A DNA stretch of 64,000 nucleotides, from the NCBI RefSeq assembly GCF_018599195.1, contig NZ_JAHFVK010000001.1, forward strand, positions 434,001-498,000. The letters are read 5' to 3'. The position numbers were made by a program, and so were the translations under genes. Numbering within the stretch: position 1 is the first letter of the stretch; each line of letters starts with the position of its first letter. Below, piece by piece: positions 24,329 through 34,980 of this stretch. The notes beneath the pieces are model-generated. The model was not told the DNA's origin and did not search any database. It was given only the letters and a program-made list of their open reading frames with translations. The DNA comes from Croceibacterium selenioxidans (lineage in GTDB: Bacteria; Pseudomonadota; Alphaproteobacteria; Sphingomonadales; Sphingomonadaceae).

Positions 24329-25418
24329 CGGCCTCCACCTTGAGTTGCGACCCGCCTTGTTCGTTCTGCTCCGCCCGGCGCTCTAGCGCGACCTTGATCA
24401 TCGCCAGCAGGGGATCGGCCAGGAACAGGCCAAGCACTCCGAACAACACCCCCATAATGAGCTGGGCGGCAAGTACCAGCGCCGGGGCAAGATCGACGGT
24501 CTTCCTCGCGATGAGCGGCACCACGATGTAGCCGTCGATGTTCTGGACCAGGAAGTAGACGAAGATCGTGTAGAGCCCCATCTCGAGACCGCCGGAGAAC
24601 CCGACGAGGATCATCAAGATCCCGGATACGATCGCGCCGACGTTCGGAATGAAGGCGAGCATGCCGGTCAGGATGGCGAGCAGCGCCGCCATCGGCACGC
24701 CATAGACCGCCAGCATGATCCAGGTGAACACGCCCTCGAAAACCATGCCGAGCAGGCGTCCGCCCATCAGTCGGCGCATGGTGAAAGCCATGCGGTTCAC
24801 CGTGATGTAGAAATTCCCGCGCCGCTCGGGCGGGAGCATCCAGGCGATGCCCCGTTCGTATAACCGCGGCTCGAGCGCGACGTAGAGGCCGATGATCGCC
24901 ACCAGAAATAAGGTGGTCAGACCGCCCAGAAGACCACCGATCGCCTTGGTCAGCGTTCCGACGCCGCTCATCAGTTGGCCGGCCACGCCCTGAACGTCCT
25001 TAAGCTCGATATCGAAACCCTTCTGGTCGAGCCACACTAAGAATCGATTGGCTTGTTGGGAGACGATCTGCGGAAGTTCGGCCGCCTCGTAAGCGATCTG
25101 GTTGCCCGCGAACTGGACCAGCCAGACGATGAAGCCAGTCGCAAGGAGCAGCACGATCGCCAGCCGCCAACCGCGCCCGATAGGAAGGACCCGCCCGAGC
25201 AGGCGGGCTCCGCCGTCGAGCATCGAGGCGAAGACCATGGCGCCGAAGATCACCAGCAAGGCTTGTGAGATGTAGATCGCCAGGATGGCGAGGCCGACTA
25301 TGGTGACCCAAAGCAGCGCTCGCTTGGCCTCGTAGCGCAGGGCCGGGCTCGTGATGTGGGTCGGGCTCGCCCGGTTGTCGCCCGCAGGACCTTCGCTGGC
25401 GTCAGCCTCTGCCATCAT
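24318..25418 (-). CDS. AI-2E family transporter
   Basis: A 366-residue membrane protein of the AI-2E exporter superfamily (TqsA/YdiK-like), with about seven or eight helices. The conserved segment PNVGAIVSGILMILVGF and the C-terminal PALVLAAQLIMGVLFGVLGL are present. Members export autoinducer-2 or sodium, or function in stress; substrates are rarely known. Two adjacent ATG codons are possible (25418 or 25415) behind GGGAGAGG. The start lies inside the lepB 3' end. Confidence 0.88.
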   Translation of the reverse strand: MMAEADASEGPAGDNRASPTHITSPALRYEAKRALLWVTIVGLAILAIYISQALLVIFGAMVFASMLDGGARLLGRVLPIGRGWRLAIVLLLATGFIVWLVQFAGNQIAYEAAELPQIVSQQANRFLVWLDQKGFDIELKDVQGVAGQLMSGVGTLTKAIGGLLGGLTTLFLVAIIGLYVALEPRLYERGIAWMLPPERRGNFYITVNRMAFTMRRLMGGRLLGMVFEGVFTWIMLAVYGVPMAALLAILTGMLAFIPNVGAIVSGILMILVGFSGGLEMGLYTIFVYFLVQNIDGYIVVPLIARKTVDLAPALVLAAQLIMGVLFGVLGLFLADPLLAMIKVALERRAEQNEQGGSQLKVEADGP

Positions 25419-26307
25419 CCTCTCCCGCCTTGCGCAGTTCAGGGCGAAGAGTGGTCCAAGCGCGGTCCGGGCGCAATGCCCTGAACCAGCTCAGGGGATT
25501 CCAGCCGGCGCTGCCGTCGAGAGAGAAGGTGATGATTTCGGCACGACCGCCGACGCTCGATATGGGCACCGGGCCTCCGAGGCCATTGCCGAACGGCGCG
25601 GCCGGTGCCCGGCTATCCGCCGAGTGATCGCGGTTGTCACCCATCAGGAAAACGTAGCCTTCGGGCACTTCGATCTCGTCGAAATTGTCGAGTTGCTGGT
25701 CGAAGTGGTCGATGATCAGGTAGCTCGCGCCATTGGGAAGTGTTTCCCGATAGGTGGGCGGCTCGTAGAACTCACGCCCATCCGGATCGCGCACGCGGAA
25801 CTGATCGAAATCGGCGAGGCAAGGGTGTCCGTCGCAGAACTGCTGGTCGGCCACGGGAATTCGCACCGGAGGTTCGACGTCCTGCGGAACTTCCTTGCCG
25901 TTGAGAATGATCTGTCCATTGACCATGGCGATGCGATCGCCGGGAAGGGCGACTACGCGCTTGATATAATCTTCTGCCCTGTCCGGCGGGACGGCGATGA
26001 CGATGTCGCCATATTCGGGTGTTGCCGGGGCAATGCGCCAGTCACTCCTCGGGAGCAGGTGGAATGAGGCAGAGACCCAACTCCAGCCAAACGGATACTT
26101 GCTGACAATCAGCCTGTCGCCGACGAGAAGGTTGGGGACCATCGAGGCGCTGGGAATGTAGAACGGCTTGGCGACGAAGGTGTGAAACGCCAGTACTCCC
26201 AGCAGCATCAGCAGCAGGCCGCGGACCTCCGCCAGCCAGTTGACCTTTTTCTTCGGCTTGGCCGGTGATTCCTCGGTACCAATCGGTTCGGAAGGCTGAT
26301 CGTTCAC
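25402..26307 (-). CDS. lepB: Signal peptidase I
   Basis: A 301-residue type I signal peptidase with one N-terminal membrane anchor (about 28-46). The catalytic Ser is Ser55 in IPSASM and the general base Lys is Lys116 in [11 protein letters not shown]. The conserved box E is [11 protein letters not shown]. It removes signal peptides from exported proteins. The start is GTG at 26307, overlapping the acpS stop as GTGA. It is not followed here by the rnc-era pair often seen after lepB. Confidence 0.95.
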   Translation of the reverse strand: MNDQPSEPIGTEESPAKPKKKVNWLAEVRGLLLMLLGVLAFHTFVAKPFYIPSASMVPNLLVGDRLIVSKYPFGWSWVSASFHLLPRSDWRIAPATPEYGDIVIAVPPDRAEDYIKRVVALPGDRIAMVNGQIILNGKEVPQDVEPPVRIPVADQQFCDGHPCLADFDQFRVRDPDGREFYEPPTYRETLPNGASYLIIDHFDQQLDNFDEIEVPEGYVFLMGDNRDHSADSRAPAAPFGNGLGGPVPISSVGGRAEIITFSLDGSAGWNPLSWFRALRPDRAWTTLRPELRKAGEDDGRG

Positions 26308-26708
26308 GGTAGCGGGCGTGCCTCGATTACGACGAAAGCCTGGGCCCAGGGATGGTCGTCGGTAAGGGTAAGATGGATGTGCGCCTCATGGCCATCCGGT
26401 GTCAGTTCCGCAAGCCGCTTCGCCGCGCCATTTTCAAGGTGCAAGGTCGGGGCGCCGGAGGGTAGGTTCACTACTCCGATATCCTTCATGTAGACGCCCT
26501 GGAAGAACCCGGTGCCGACGGCCTTGGAAAAGGCTTCCTTGGCGGCGAAGCGCTTGGCGTACGTTCCAGCCCGAGTGAAGGGTCGCTTGGCCGCCTTCGC
26601 CCGCTCGATCACGGTAAAGCAGCGCAACTCGAATCGATCGCCATGGCGGTCGAGTGCGGCCTGAATGCGCTCGATATTGCACAAGTCTGACCCCATGCCG
26701 ATTATCAT
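26304..26708 (-). CDS. acpS: Holo-[acyl-carrier-protein] synthase
   Basis: A 134-residue phosphopantetheinyl transferase that loads the coenzyme A arm on apo-ACP. Mg-binding signatures are present: [12 protein letters not shown] at the start and [15 protein letters not shown] in the middle. The place in pyrE-pdxJ-acpS-lepB is the usual sphingomonad order. A 133-base palindrome-rich gap separates it from pdxJ. Confidence 0.95.
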   Translation of the reverse strand: MIIGMGSDLCNIERIQAALDRHGDRFELRCFTVIERAKAAKRPFTRAGTYAKRFAAKEAFSKAVGTGFFQGVYMKDIGVVNLPSGAPTLHLENGAAKRLAELTPDGHEAHIHLTLTDDHPWAQAFVVIEARPLP

Positions 26709-26712
26709 GATG

Positions 26713-26837
26713 CCCTCTCCGCGCCGAAGAGAGACAGAGTGGCGGAGCCACGGAAGGGTGAGGGCGATTGGGCCCCGTGACCCTCACCCGTCCCGCGCAT
26801 GCGGCACGGGCCTCTTATCTCTCCTAAGGGGAGAGGG
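26713..26837. repeat. Palindromic intergenic element between pdxJ and acpS
   Basis: The gap is bracketed by CCCTCTCC (26713-26720) and GGAGAGGG (26830-26837). Inside are a 9-bp stem GGGTGAGGG/CCCTCACCC (26756-26764 with 26781-26789), a near-perfect hairpin at 26787-26810 around GCAT, and CTCTCC/GGAGAG at 26819-26835. A related CCCTCT...AGAGGG palindrome occurs at about 38171-38190. It looks like a REP-type mosaic. Confidence 0.5.
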
Positions 26838-26841
26838 AGCA

Positions 26842-27600
26842 TCACCGCGCCGCGTCCATCATTTCGCGCATCCGCCGCACCGCATTCTCCAGGCCGACGA
26901 AAACGGCCTCACCGATAAGATAGTGGCCGATGTTGAGTTCGGCGAGTTGCGGGATCGCCGCGATCGGTTGCACGTTCTCGTATGTCAGGCCGTGGCCGGC
27001 GTGGGGTTCAATGCCGTTCTTCGCCGCTAGCGCAGCCATGTCGGCGATCTTCTTGAGCTCGATGGCCACCTGATCGCCTGTGGCGTGCGCGTATTCGCCG
27101 GTATGGAACTCGACGACGGGGGCGCCGAGCCGCAAGGCGGCTTCGAGTTGGCGCTCGTCGGGAGCGATGAAAAGGCTTACCCTGATGCCCGCGTCGACCA
27201 GGCGTGATACGACCGGCTGCAGATGATTGTGCTGACCGGCTGCGTCGAGCCCCCCTTCCGTGGTGCGTTCCTCGCGCTTCTCGGGAACGATGCAGGCTGC
27301 GTGCGGCATGTGGCGCAGCGCGATCTCCACCATTTCGTCGGTGGCGGCCATCTCCAGGTTGAGCGGCAGATCCGTAGCGGCCTGGATTCGGCGGAGGTCC
27401 TCGTCGCGGATGTGGCGCCGGTCTTCGCGAAGGTGCGCGGTGATCCCGTCGCCGCCAACTGTCGCGACGATCTCCGCCGCGCGAACCGGGTCGGGATGCT
27501 CGCCTCCGCGCGCGTTGCGGATCGTGGCGACGTGATCGATGTTGACGCCGAGACGTAAGCGACCCGCGGACCGCCCGCCCCGAGCCTGCTGCAACGCCAC
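26842..27600 (-). CDS. pdxJ: Pyridoxine 5'-phosphate synthase
   Basis: A 252-residue TIM-barrel enzyme that condenses deoxyxylulose-5-phosphate with aminoacetone phosphate to pyridoxine phosphate. Signatures: [19 protein letters not shown] at the start, then [11 protein letters not shown] and [10 protein letters not shown]. The start is GTG at 27600, overlapping the pyrE stop as TAGTG; this leaves about 14 residues before the conserved region, so a later start is possible. serC in this window serves the same B6 pathway. Confidence 0.94.
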   Translation of the reverse strand: MALQQARGGRSAGRLRLGVNIDHVATIRNARGGEHPDPVRAAEIVATVGGDGITAHLREDRRHIRDEDLRRIQAATDLPLNLEMAATDEMVEIALRHMPHAACIVPEKREERTTEGGLDAAGQHNHLQPVVSRLVDAGIRVSLFIAPDERQLEAALRLGAPVVEFHTGEYAHATGDQVAIELKKIADMAALAAKNGIEPHAGHGLTYENVQPIAAIPQLAELNIGHYLIGEAVFVGLENAVRRMREMMDAAR

Positions 27601-28178
27601 TATTTGCGGCTCCCCGGCTTCATCGCCGGAATGGCGGCCAGCTCGGGCGGAACTTCGCTTTCCTCGTAGGTCGGGAAATTGATTGTCACGAGAGCATGAA
27701 ACGGCACGCCGAGGTCGACTTCGCCTCCGGTCCGGTCGACCAGAGCCGCCGCTGCGATGACGTCTCCTCCCAGGGCCACAATCTCCTTCATCGCCTCGCG
27801 GCTGGAGAGCCCGGTGGTGATGACGTCTTCCACCAGAAGGATCTTCTCGCCTTCCGCGATATCGAACCCGCGGCGCAGCTCGAACACGCCGGTTGGGCGC
27901 TCTAGAAAGATCGCATCAACATCGAGCGCTCGACCGACTTCGTGCCCGATAATGACCCCTCCCATCGCCGGGGATACTACCTTGCGAATTTGGCTGCGCA
28001 GTTCGCGCGGGAGCTTTTGCACGAGCGCGCGGGCGAGTTTGCCGCCGCGTTCGGGATTCATCAGCACGCGGGCGCATTGCAGATAATAACCGCTGTGCCG
28101 GCCGGAGGAGAGCAGGAAGTGACCCTCCAGCAGGGCGTGGCTGGCCCGGAACTCTGCAAGTACCTCGTCTTCTGTCAT
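27600..28178 (-). CDS. pyrE: Orotate phosphoribosyltransferase
   Basis: A 192-residue type I phosphoribosyltransferase forming OMP from orotate and PRPP in pyrimidine synthesis. The PRPP motif is [18 protein letters not shown]. The conserved N-terminal part includes [17 protein letters not shown]. It heads the minus-strand operon; the divergent oxidase operon starts about 200 bases away. pyrC is also in this window, but 22 kb distant. Confidence 0.94.
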   Translation of the reverse strand: MTEDEVLAEFRASHALLEGHFLLSSGRHSGYYLQCARVLMNPERGGKLARALVQKLPRELRSQIRKVVSPAMGGVIIGHEVGRALDVDAIFLERPTGVFELRRGFDIAEGEKILLVEDVITTGLSSREAMKEIVALGGDVIAAAALVDRTGGEVDLGVPFHALVTINFPTYEESEVPPELAAIPAMKPGSRK

Positions 28179-28272
28179 GAGGGGAGCGGCCTTTCGGTGT
28201 ACCAGTTCCAGTTGCCGAGGGCGGCGTTCATACCCCCCTGACGATCCATGCGAAAAATCTCCCTAGAAGCGC

Positions 28273-28301
28273 TTGAGGCATGGGGCAAGCGGGCGTATAG
28301 G
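28273..28301 (+). promoter_or_regulatory. Candidate promoter of the cytochrome oxidase cluster
   Basis: TTGAGG (28273-28278) and TATAGG (28296-28301) are separated by 17 bases in the region between pyrE and coxB. The predicted leader to the coxB start would be about 70 bases. No Fnr-type box was found in this intergenic region. Confidence 0.4.
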
Positions 28302-28376
28302 CCCGCCAAAACCGGCCCTGCCCGGGGTCGGGCGAGCCTTAGCGCGCGTCAATCGAGAACGGAAAGCGTCAGTAAA

Positions 28377-29480
28377 ATGAACTTCGGCGATATCGCCCGC
28401 AAGCGGTTGCACACCCTCATCCTGGCCTCACTCTTCGCCGTCGCCGCGACGCCGCAGGTGAGCCTCGCACAGGAGGCTGCGGTTGCCACGCCGCCCGCCG
28501 AATCGACTGTCGCGGCTCCTGCTGCTGCCGTTGCTGCCCCCGTCGCGGCCGAAGCCCCTGCGGCCACGCCGGCCGAGGCTACCGCGATCGGCGAGGTCGT
28601 TTTGGATAACACCTACAAGCCGCTCGGTCCGGAATGGATCAAGGGCGCCCCGACGCCCGGCGCGATCAACTTCCAGACCCAGCACACCGACGATGGCCGT
28701 TTCGCTTATGGCATGCACACCTTCGTGCTGCTGCCGATCATCACTGCCATCAGCCTGTTTGTCCTGGCGCTGCTGCTGTGGGTGGTGGTGCGCTACAATC
28801 GCAAGCGCAACGAAGTGCCGTCGAAGACCAGCCACAACACCCTGATCGAAGTGATCTGGACTGTGGTGCCGGTGCTGATCCTGGTTGTGATCGCCGTTCC
28901 CTCGATCACCCTGTTGGCCCGCCAATACGAAAGCGCGCCGAAGGACGCCCTGACGATCAAGGCGACGGGCTACCAGTGGTATTGGGGCTACACCTATCCC
29001 GACAACGGCGGGTTCGAAGTCATCTCGAACATGCTGAGCGAGGAAGAGGCCGACAAGCGTGGCGAGCCGCGCCACCTAGCCGCCGACAACCGCATGGTCG
29101 TGCCGGTCGGTGAAACGATTCGCATCCAGGTCGTCGGTGCCGATGTGATCCACTCGTTCGGCGTGCCGTCGCTGTGGTTCAAGATCGACGCTGTCCCCGG
29201 CCGAATCAACGAGCGCACGCTCAAGATCAACGAGCCGGGCATCTATTACGGGCAGTGCATGGAACTGTGTGGTGCTCGCCACGGCTACATGCCGATCGCG
29301 ATCGAGGCTCTGCCGCGGCCGCAGTTCGAAGCCTGGGTTCGCTCGCAGGGTGGCACGGTTCCCGGTGACGCGCCTGCCGCGGCACCTGCGGCTGCTCCGG
29401 CTGCCGCTCCGGCAGCCACGCCCGCGGCCGCGGTTCCCGCCGCTGACGCTTCGCCCGCCGCGACGGCTCCCGCCGCCTGA
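28377..29480 (+). CDS. coxB: Cytochrome c oxidase subunit II
   Basis: A 367-residue CuA-bearing subunit. It has a signal peptide, an Ala/Pro-rich spacer of about 40 residues, two membrane helices, and a cupredoxin domain. The CuA ligands are in DVIHSFGVPS and GQCMELCGARHGYM (His, two Cys, Glu, His, Met). It takes electrons from cytochrome c. The C-terminus carries another Ala/Pro-rich tail of about 45 residues after the fold ends, unlike the compact homologues. Start chosen at 28377, where the signal sequence begins. First gene of the cluster. Confidence 0.95.
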   Translation: MNFGDIARKRLHTLILASLFAVAATPQVSLAQEAAVATPPAESTVAAPAAAVAAPVAAEAPAATPAEATAIGEVVLDNTYKPLGPEWIKGAPTPGAINFQTQHTDDGRFAYGMHTFVLLPIITAISLFVLALLLWVVVRYNRKRNEVPSKTSHNTLIEVIWTVVPVLILVVIAVPSITLLARQYESAPKDALTIKATGYQWYWGYTYPDNGGFEVISNMLSEEEADKRGEPRHLAADNRMVVPVGETIRIQVVGADVIHSFGVPSLWFKIDAVPGRINERTLKINEPGIYYGQCMELCGARHGYMPIAIEALPRPQFEAWVRSQGGTVPGDAPAAAPAAAPAAAPAATPAAAVPAADASPAATAPAA

Positions 29481-29517
29481 ATTTCGCTGAACGATAGATT
29501 TTAAGGTAACGCTGACG

Positions 29518-31242
<1,725 letters not shown>

Positions 31243-31276
31243 CGCGGTGGCCCAAACGGGCCGCAGGGAATAAGGA

Positions 31277-31308
31277 GGGGGCGTGCCGGTAACGGTGCGC
31301 CCCCTTTT
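31277..31308 (+). terminator. Intrinsic terminator between coxA and ctaB
   Basis: GGGGGCG (31277-31283) pairs with CGCCCCC (31298-31304). An inner CCG-GTAA-CGG extends the structure, and TTTT follows at 31305-31308. It lies 34 bases after the coxA stop and 12 before ctaB, so it probably lowers assembly-gene expression relative to coxB-coxA. Confidence 0.75.
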
Positions 31309-31319
31309 CAGGTAAGACC

Positions 31320-32240
31320 ATGACAGCAACTGCCCAGACCCAGACGCTCCCGGCCGAATGGCGCGACTTCTTCGCGCTGACCAAGCCGCGCGTGATGAGC
31401 CTGGTGGTATTCACCGGGCTCTGCGGGTTGCTTGCCGCGCCTGGCCACATCCACCCCGTGATCGCCTTCACCGCGGTGCTGTGCATTGCGGTCGGCGCCG
31501 GGGGCGCGGCCGCGCTCAACATGTGGTGGGAAGCGGACATCGACGCCAAGATGAAGCGCACCGCCCAGCGGCCGCTTCCACAAGGCCGCATGAGGCCCAA
31601 TGACGCCCGCGACTTCGGCGTGGCGATCTCGGTTGCTTCTGTCCTGGTGATGGGGCTGGTGGTGAACTGGCTGGCAGGGCTGATCCTGGCCGCCTCGATC
31701 CTCTATTACGCGGTGATCTACACCATATGGCTCAAGCCGCGCACGCCGCAGAACATCGTCATCGGCGGTGGGGCGGGGGCTTTCCCGCCGCTGATCGGAT
31801 GGGTCGCGGTGACGGGCCACATCACGTTGATGCCGGTGCTGCTGTTCGTGATCATCTTCATGTGGACCCCGCCGCACTTCTGGGCCCTCGCGCTGTTCGT
31901 GAAGTCGGACTACGCCAAGGCCGGTATTCCGATGCTGCCGGTAGTGGCCGGTGAGGGCGCGACACGGCGGCAGATACTGATCTATTCGGTCATCCTCTTT
32001 GCCGTGAGCCTGGCGCCCTGGTGGATTGGCGGCACTGGCGCGATCTACGGAATGGCCGCGCTGGTTCTGTCCGGCCTGTTCGTGATCCTCGCGCTCCCGG
32101 TCGCGTTCCGAAGCCGTCAGGAGGAGGACAAAATGAAGCCGGAAAAGCGCCTGTTCGGCTTTTCGGTTCTATATCTTTTCGCCCTGTTCGCCGCGCTGGT
32201 TGCGGACCGGCTGATACTGGGGCAGGGGATTGCGTCATGA
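31320..32240 (+). CDS. ctaB: Protoheme IX farnesyltransferase (haem O synthase)
   Basis: A 306-residue UbiA-family prenyltransferase with about eight or nine helices that attaches farnesyl to haem b for the oxidase. The prenyl-diphosphate motifs are [20 protein letters not shown] (first Asp-rich motif) and a second loop around [15 protein letters not shown]. It lies in the oxidase cluster and overlaps the next small gene as ATGA. Confidence 0.95.
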   Translation: MTATAQTQTLPAEWRDFFALTKPRVMSLVVFTGLCGLLAAPGHIHPVIAFTAVLCIAVGAGGAAALNMWWEADIDAKMKRTAQRPLPQGRMRPNDARDFGVAISVASVLVMGLVVNWLAGLILAASILYYAVIYTIWLKPRTPQNIVIGGGAGAFPPLIGWVAVTGHITLMPVLLFVIIFMWTPPHFWALALFVKSDYAKAGIPMLPVVAGEGATRRQILIYSVILFAVSLAPWWIGGTGAIYGMAALVLSGLFVILALPVAFRSRQEEDKMKPEKRLFGFSVLYLFALFAALVADRLILGQGIAS

Positions 32241-32368
32241 CTCCGGAAGAAGAAGCGCAGTTCAAGAAGGCCCGCCGTGGGCGCAACATCGCCCTGGCGC
32301 TGGTCCTCGCGGCCTTTGTGGCCTTGTTCTATGCGATCACTATCGTGAAGGTAGGAAGCGGCGGATGA
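32237..32368 (+). CDS. CoxF-like small membrane protein of the oxidase cluster
   Basis: A 43-residue protein with a charged N-terminus ([17 protein letters not shown]) and one membrane helix ([19 protein letters not shown]). It overlaps ctaB upstream and ctaG downstream (ATGA on both sides), so it is translationally coupled. Alphaproteobacterial oxidase operons carry a comparable small gene, often called coxF, between ctaB and ctaG. A role in oxidase assembly is inferred from that position only. Confidence 0.8.
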   Translation: MTPEEEAQFKKARRGRNIALALVLAAFVALFYAITIVKVGSGG

Positions 32369-32925
32369 GTACGGCCTCGATCGAACGGAAGAATCGCCGC
32401 GTCGGTCTTATCGCCCTGATCGTGGCGTTAGCCATGCTCGGACTGGGTTATGCCGCGGTACCGCTCTACGACCTGTTTTGCCGCGTGACCGGCTTCGGCG
32501 GCACCACTCAGCGCGCGACGATGGCGGAGGCTGTCGAGGCGCAGAAGCAGGCCCAGAACGCCGGGGTGCGGACGATCTCCATCCGCTTCGACGCCAACAC
32601 GGCTGCGGACATGCCCTGGACCTTCCGTCCGCGCCACGTAACCGACACGGTGCAGTTCGGCGAACGCGACATGGCGATCTTCGAGGCGAAGAATCTCAGC
32701 GCGGTTCCGATTACGGGCACGGCCAGCTTCAACGTCGAGCCCGAGCAGGCGGGCAAGTACTTCAACAAGATCCAGTGCTTCTGCTTCACAGAGCAGACGC
32801 TCAAGCCGGGCGAGGAAGTCGCGATGCCGGTGCTGTTCTACGTCGATCCCAAGGCGCTCGACGATCCCAACATGAAGCATGTTGAGCAGATTACCCTCAG
32901 CTACACGTTCCATCGCACAAGGTAG
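32365..32925 (+). CDS. ctaG: Cytochrome c oxidase assembly protein CtaG/Cox11
   Basis: A 186-residue copper chaperone that inserts CuB in subunit I. One N-terminal membrane anchor (about 13-30) is followed by a periplasmic immunoglobulin-like domain with the copper motif FNKIQCFCFTEQ. The start at 32365 overlaps the preceding small gene (ATGA). The placement between coxF-like and coxC is the standard alphaproteobacterial order. Confidence 0.95.
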   Translation: MSTASIERKNRRVGLIALIVALAMLGLGYAAVPLYDLFCRVTGFGGTTQRATMAEAVEAQKQAQNAGVRTISIRFDANTAADMPWTFRPRHVTDTVQFGERDMAIFEAKNLSAVPITGTASFNVEPEQAGKYFNKIQCFCFTEQTLKPGEEVAMPVLFYVDPKALDDPNMKHVEQITLSYTFHRTR

Positions 32926-32950
32926 CTAGCAAACCTCTAGACCGGCCCGC

Positions 32951-32980
32951 GCCACCGCATTAAGGGCCACCGCATCAAGG
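32951..32980 (+). repeat. Tandem 15-bp repeat before coxC
   Basis: GCCACCGCATTAAGG (32951-32965) is followed directly by GCCACCGCATCAAGG (32966-32980), differing at one base. It lies 16 bases before the coxC start, in the ctaG-coxC gap, and the second copy runs up to the ribosome site. It may be a recent slippage duplication. Confidence 0.7.
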
Positions 32981-32995
32981 ATCAGGAAAGTTCAC

Positions 32996-33817
32996 ATGGC
33001 CGGCGCCAAGAACCACGATTATCACATTCTGCCACCCGACATCTGGCCGATTGCCGGTGCCGCTTCGGCAGTGACGTTTACCACGGGCATGGTGCTGTTC
33101 ATGCACGACCTGCCCGGCCATTGGCTGGTCCTGGGTCTCGGCATCGCCGGCCTGATCGCCACTTTCTTCAGCTGGTTTTCGAACATCGTGAAGGAAGCCC
33201 AGGCGGGCGACCACACACCGGTCGTGCAGCTGCACCTGCGCTATGGCATGATCCTGTTCATCGCTTCGGAAGTGATGTTCTTCGTCGGCTGGTTCTGGGC
33301 CTGGTTCAACTTCGCCCTTTTCCCGAGCGAGATCGCCGAGGTAATCGGCGGACAGTTCCCGCCCAAGGCGATCGAAGCGGTCATGGACCCCTTCGCCCTT
33401 CCGCTGCTCAACACGCTGATCCTGCTGTGCTCCGGCACCACCGTCACCTGGGCACACCACTGCCTTATTCACGGTGATCGTGACGGCCTCAAGAAGGGCC
33501 TGTGGCTGACGATCCTGCTGGGCCTCCTGTTCACCAGCATCCAGGCCTACGAGTACATCCACGCGCCGTTCCCGTTCGGCGAGAACACCTATGGTTCGGC
33601 GTTCTACATGGCGACCGGGTTCCACGGCTTCCACGTGATCGTCGGCACGATCTTCCTGATCGTCTGCCTGCGTCGCGCCTACCTGGGTCACTTCACCCCG
33701 AAGCAGCACTTCGGCTTCGAAGCAGCTGCCTGGTACTGGCACTTCGTCGACGTGGTGTGGCTGTTCCTGTTCGTCGTCGTCTACGTCTGGGGTGGCTGGG
33801 GTGCGGCTTACCACTGA
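32996..33817 (+). CDS. coxC: Cytochrome c oxidase subunit III
   Basis: A 273-residue subunit with seven predicted helices. It shows family motifs such as LRYGMILFIASEVMFFVGWFW and the His-rich YWHFVDVVWLFLFVVVY ending. It stabilises the aa3 core and aids proton uptake. A GGAAAG ribosome site precedes ATG 32996. A terminator-like hairpin follows the stop. Confidence 0.96.
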   Translation: MAGAKNHDYHILPPDIWPIAGAASAVTFTTGMVLFMHDLPGHWLVLGLGIAGLIATFFSWFSNIVKEAQAGDHTPVVQLHLRYGMILFIASEVMFFVGWFWAWFNFALFPSEIAEVIGGQFPPKAIEAVMDPFALPLLNTLILLCSGTTVTWAHHCLIHGDRDGLKKGLWLTILLGLLFTSIQAYEYIHAPFPFGENTYGSAFYMATGFHGFHVIVGTIFLIVCLRRAYLGHFTPKQHFGFEAAAWYWHFVDVVWLFLFVVVYVWGGWGAAYH

Positions 33818-33850
33818 GGTTGAGTGACCCACGTATTTGAAACGACAAAG

Positions 33851-33882
33851 GGGCAGCCCGGCTTGGCCGTGGCTGCCCTTTT
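33851..33882 (+). terminator. Intrinsic terminator between coxC and surf1
   Basis: GGGCAGCC (33851-33858) pairs with GGCTGCCC (33871-33878), with an inner CGG/CCG, and TTTT follows at 33879-33882. It lies 33 bases after the coxC stop; the next gene starts 15 bases later, so read-through must supply surf1. Confidence 0.72.
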
Positions 33883-33896
33883 GATTTGAGCGCCCG

Positions 33897-34466
33897 ATGA
33901 CCCGCAAGCTGCCTGTTCTTCCCACGATCATCGTCGCCGCCGCGATCGCGGCGATGATCGGCCTTGGCGTATGGCAGCTTCGCCGTGCGGAATGGAAAGA
34001 GGGTTTGATCGCGCAGTACAGCCAGGCCCAGGCCCTGTCCTCCGCGGTCGCTTGGCCGCGGACGGAAGCCGAGCTTGAGCACTCGCTATTTCGCTGGAGT
34101 CAGTTCGATTGCCAGCGCGTCATCGGAATGCGCACCACCGCCGCGACGGCGGTCGATGGTTCGAAGGGCGTCGCCCAGATCGCCCGTTGCGCGCTCGATG
34201 GCGGAGGGGAAGCCGAGGTAGCTCTTGGCTGGTCGCTGCCGACGCAGCCGTTCACCTGGACGGGTGGAGAGGTCAGCGGGGTCATCGCCCCGCACGGCAT
34301 CCTCCACGTCGCCAAGCCCGCAGTGGGTCTGAAGCCGCTCGCCGCGCCCGACCCCAAGGACCTTCCCAATAACCACTTGATGTACGCGGGCCAGTGGTTC
34401 TTCTTCGCGGTCACGGCGCTGGTGATATACGTCCTCGCGCTCCGACGGCGCAGACGGGAGCCGTAG
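33897..34466 (+). CDS. SURF1-family oxidase assembly protein
   Basis: A 189-residue, rather short SURF1 protein. It has an N-terminal helix ending in the conserved GVWQLRRAEWK motif and a C-terminal helix preceded by NNHLMYAGQWFFFAVTALV, both diagnostic. SURF1 aids haem a insertion in subunit I. The central periplasmic domain is about 40-50 residues shorter than in many homologues. It follows coxC on the same strand behind a terminator-like hairpin. Confidence 0.88.
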   Translation: MTRKLPVLPTIIVAAAIAAMIGLGVWQLRRAEWKEGLIAQYSQAQALSSAVAWPRTEAELEHSLFRWSQFDCQRVIGMRTTAATAVDGSKGVAQIARCALDGGGEAEVALGWSLPTQPFTWTGGEVSGVIAPHGILHVAKPAVGLKPLAAPDPKDLPNNHLMYAGQWFFFAVTALVIYVLALRRRRREP

Positions 34467-34554
34467 TGCGAGTTTACCCCAGGCAAGCCAATGCTGGTGG
34501 CAAACGGCGGTCGTGGGCCTATCTCCAAATCATGGCCAGCAGAAGGAGTGCCCA

Positions 34555-34974
34555 GTGATCACCCTCAAGGAAGGTGAAGCCCTGCCGTGGATACTCAAGG
34601 CTGGTTGGAAAGGTGTCTGTCCGCGTTGCGGGAAGGGACACATGTTCAAGTCCTGGCTCAAGCTCGTCGATCGCTGTGAGTCCTGCGGACTGGACTATCG
34701 CTTTGCCTCACCCGATGACGGCCCCGCGTTCTTCTCGCTCTGCATCGTGGCGCTGCCGCTGATTTTCATCGTCGTCTGGCTCGAGGTCGCATTCACTCCA
34801 CCGATCTGGGTCCACCTGTTGACGTCGGTGCCGTTGATGGTGGCGGGCTGTGTGCTGCCGCTGCGGCCGATCAAGGGTTGGCTCGTCGCTTCGCAATATG
34901 TGAACAAGAGCCGTGAAGCCGGGACCGACGCCTTGTGGGCCCAACTCCACGGTGATGAGCGGAAGCCGGACTAG
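34555..34974 (+). CDS. DUF983 zinc-ribbon membrane protein
   Basis: A 139-residue DUF983 protein. An N-terminal zinc ribbon with two Cys pairs (CPRCGKGH and CESCGLDY) is followed by two membrane helices. DUF983 genes are regular members of alphaproteobacterial oxidase clusters, but their task is not known. GTG at 34555 is preferred as start because AAGGAG (34543-34548) lies at good distance; ATG 34513 would add 14 residues without similarity. Confidence 0.86.
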   Translation: MITLKEGEALPWILKAGWKGVCPRCGKGHMFKSWLKLVDRCESCGLDYRFASPDDGPAFFSLCIVALPLIFIVVWLEVAFTPPIWVHLLTSVPLMVAGCVLPLRPIKGWLVASQYVNKSREAGTDALWAQLHGDERKPD

Positions 34975-34980
34975 CTCCCC

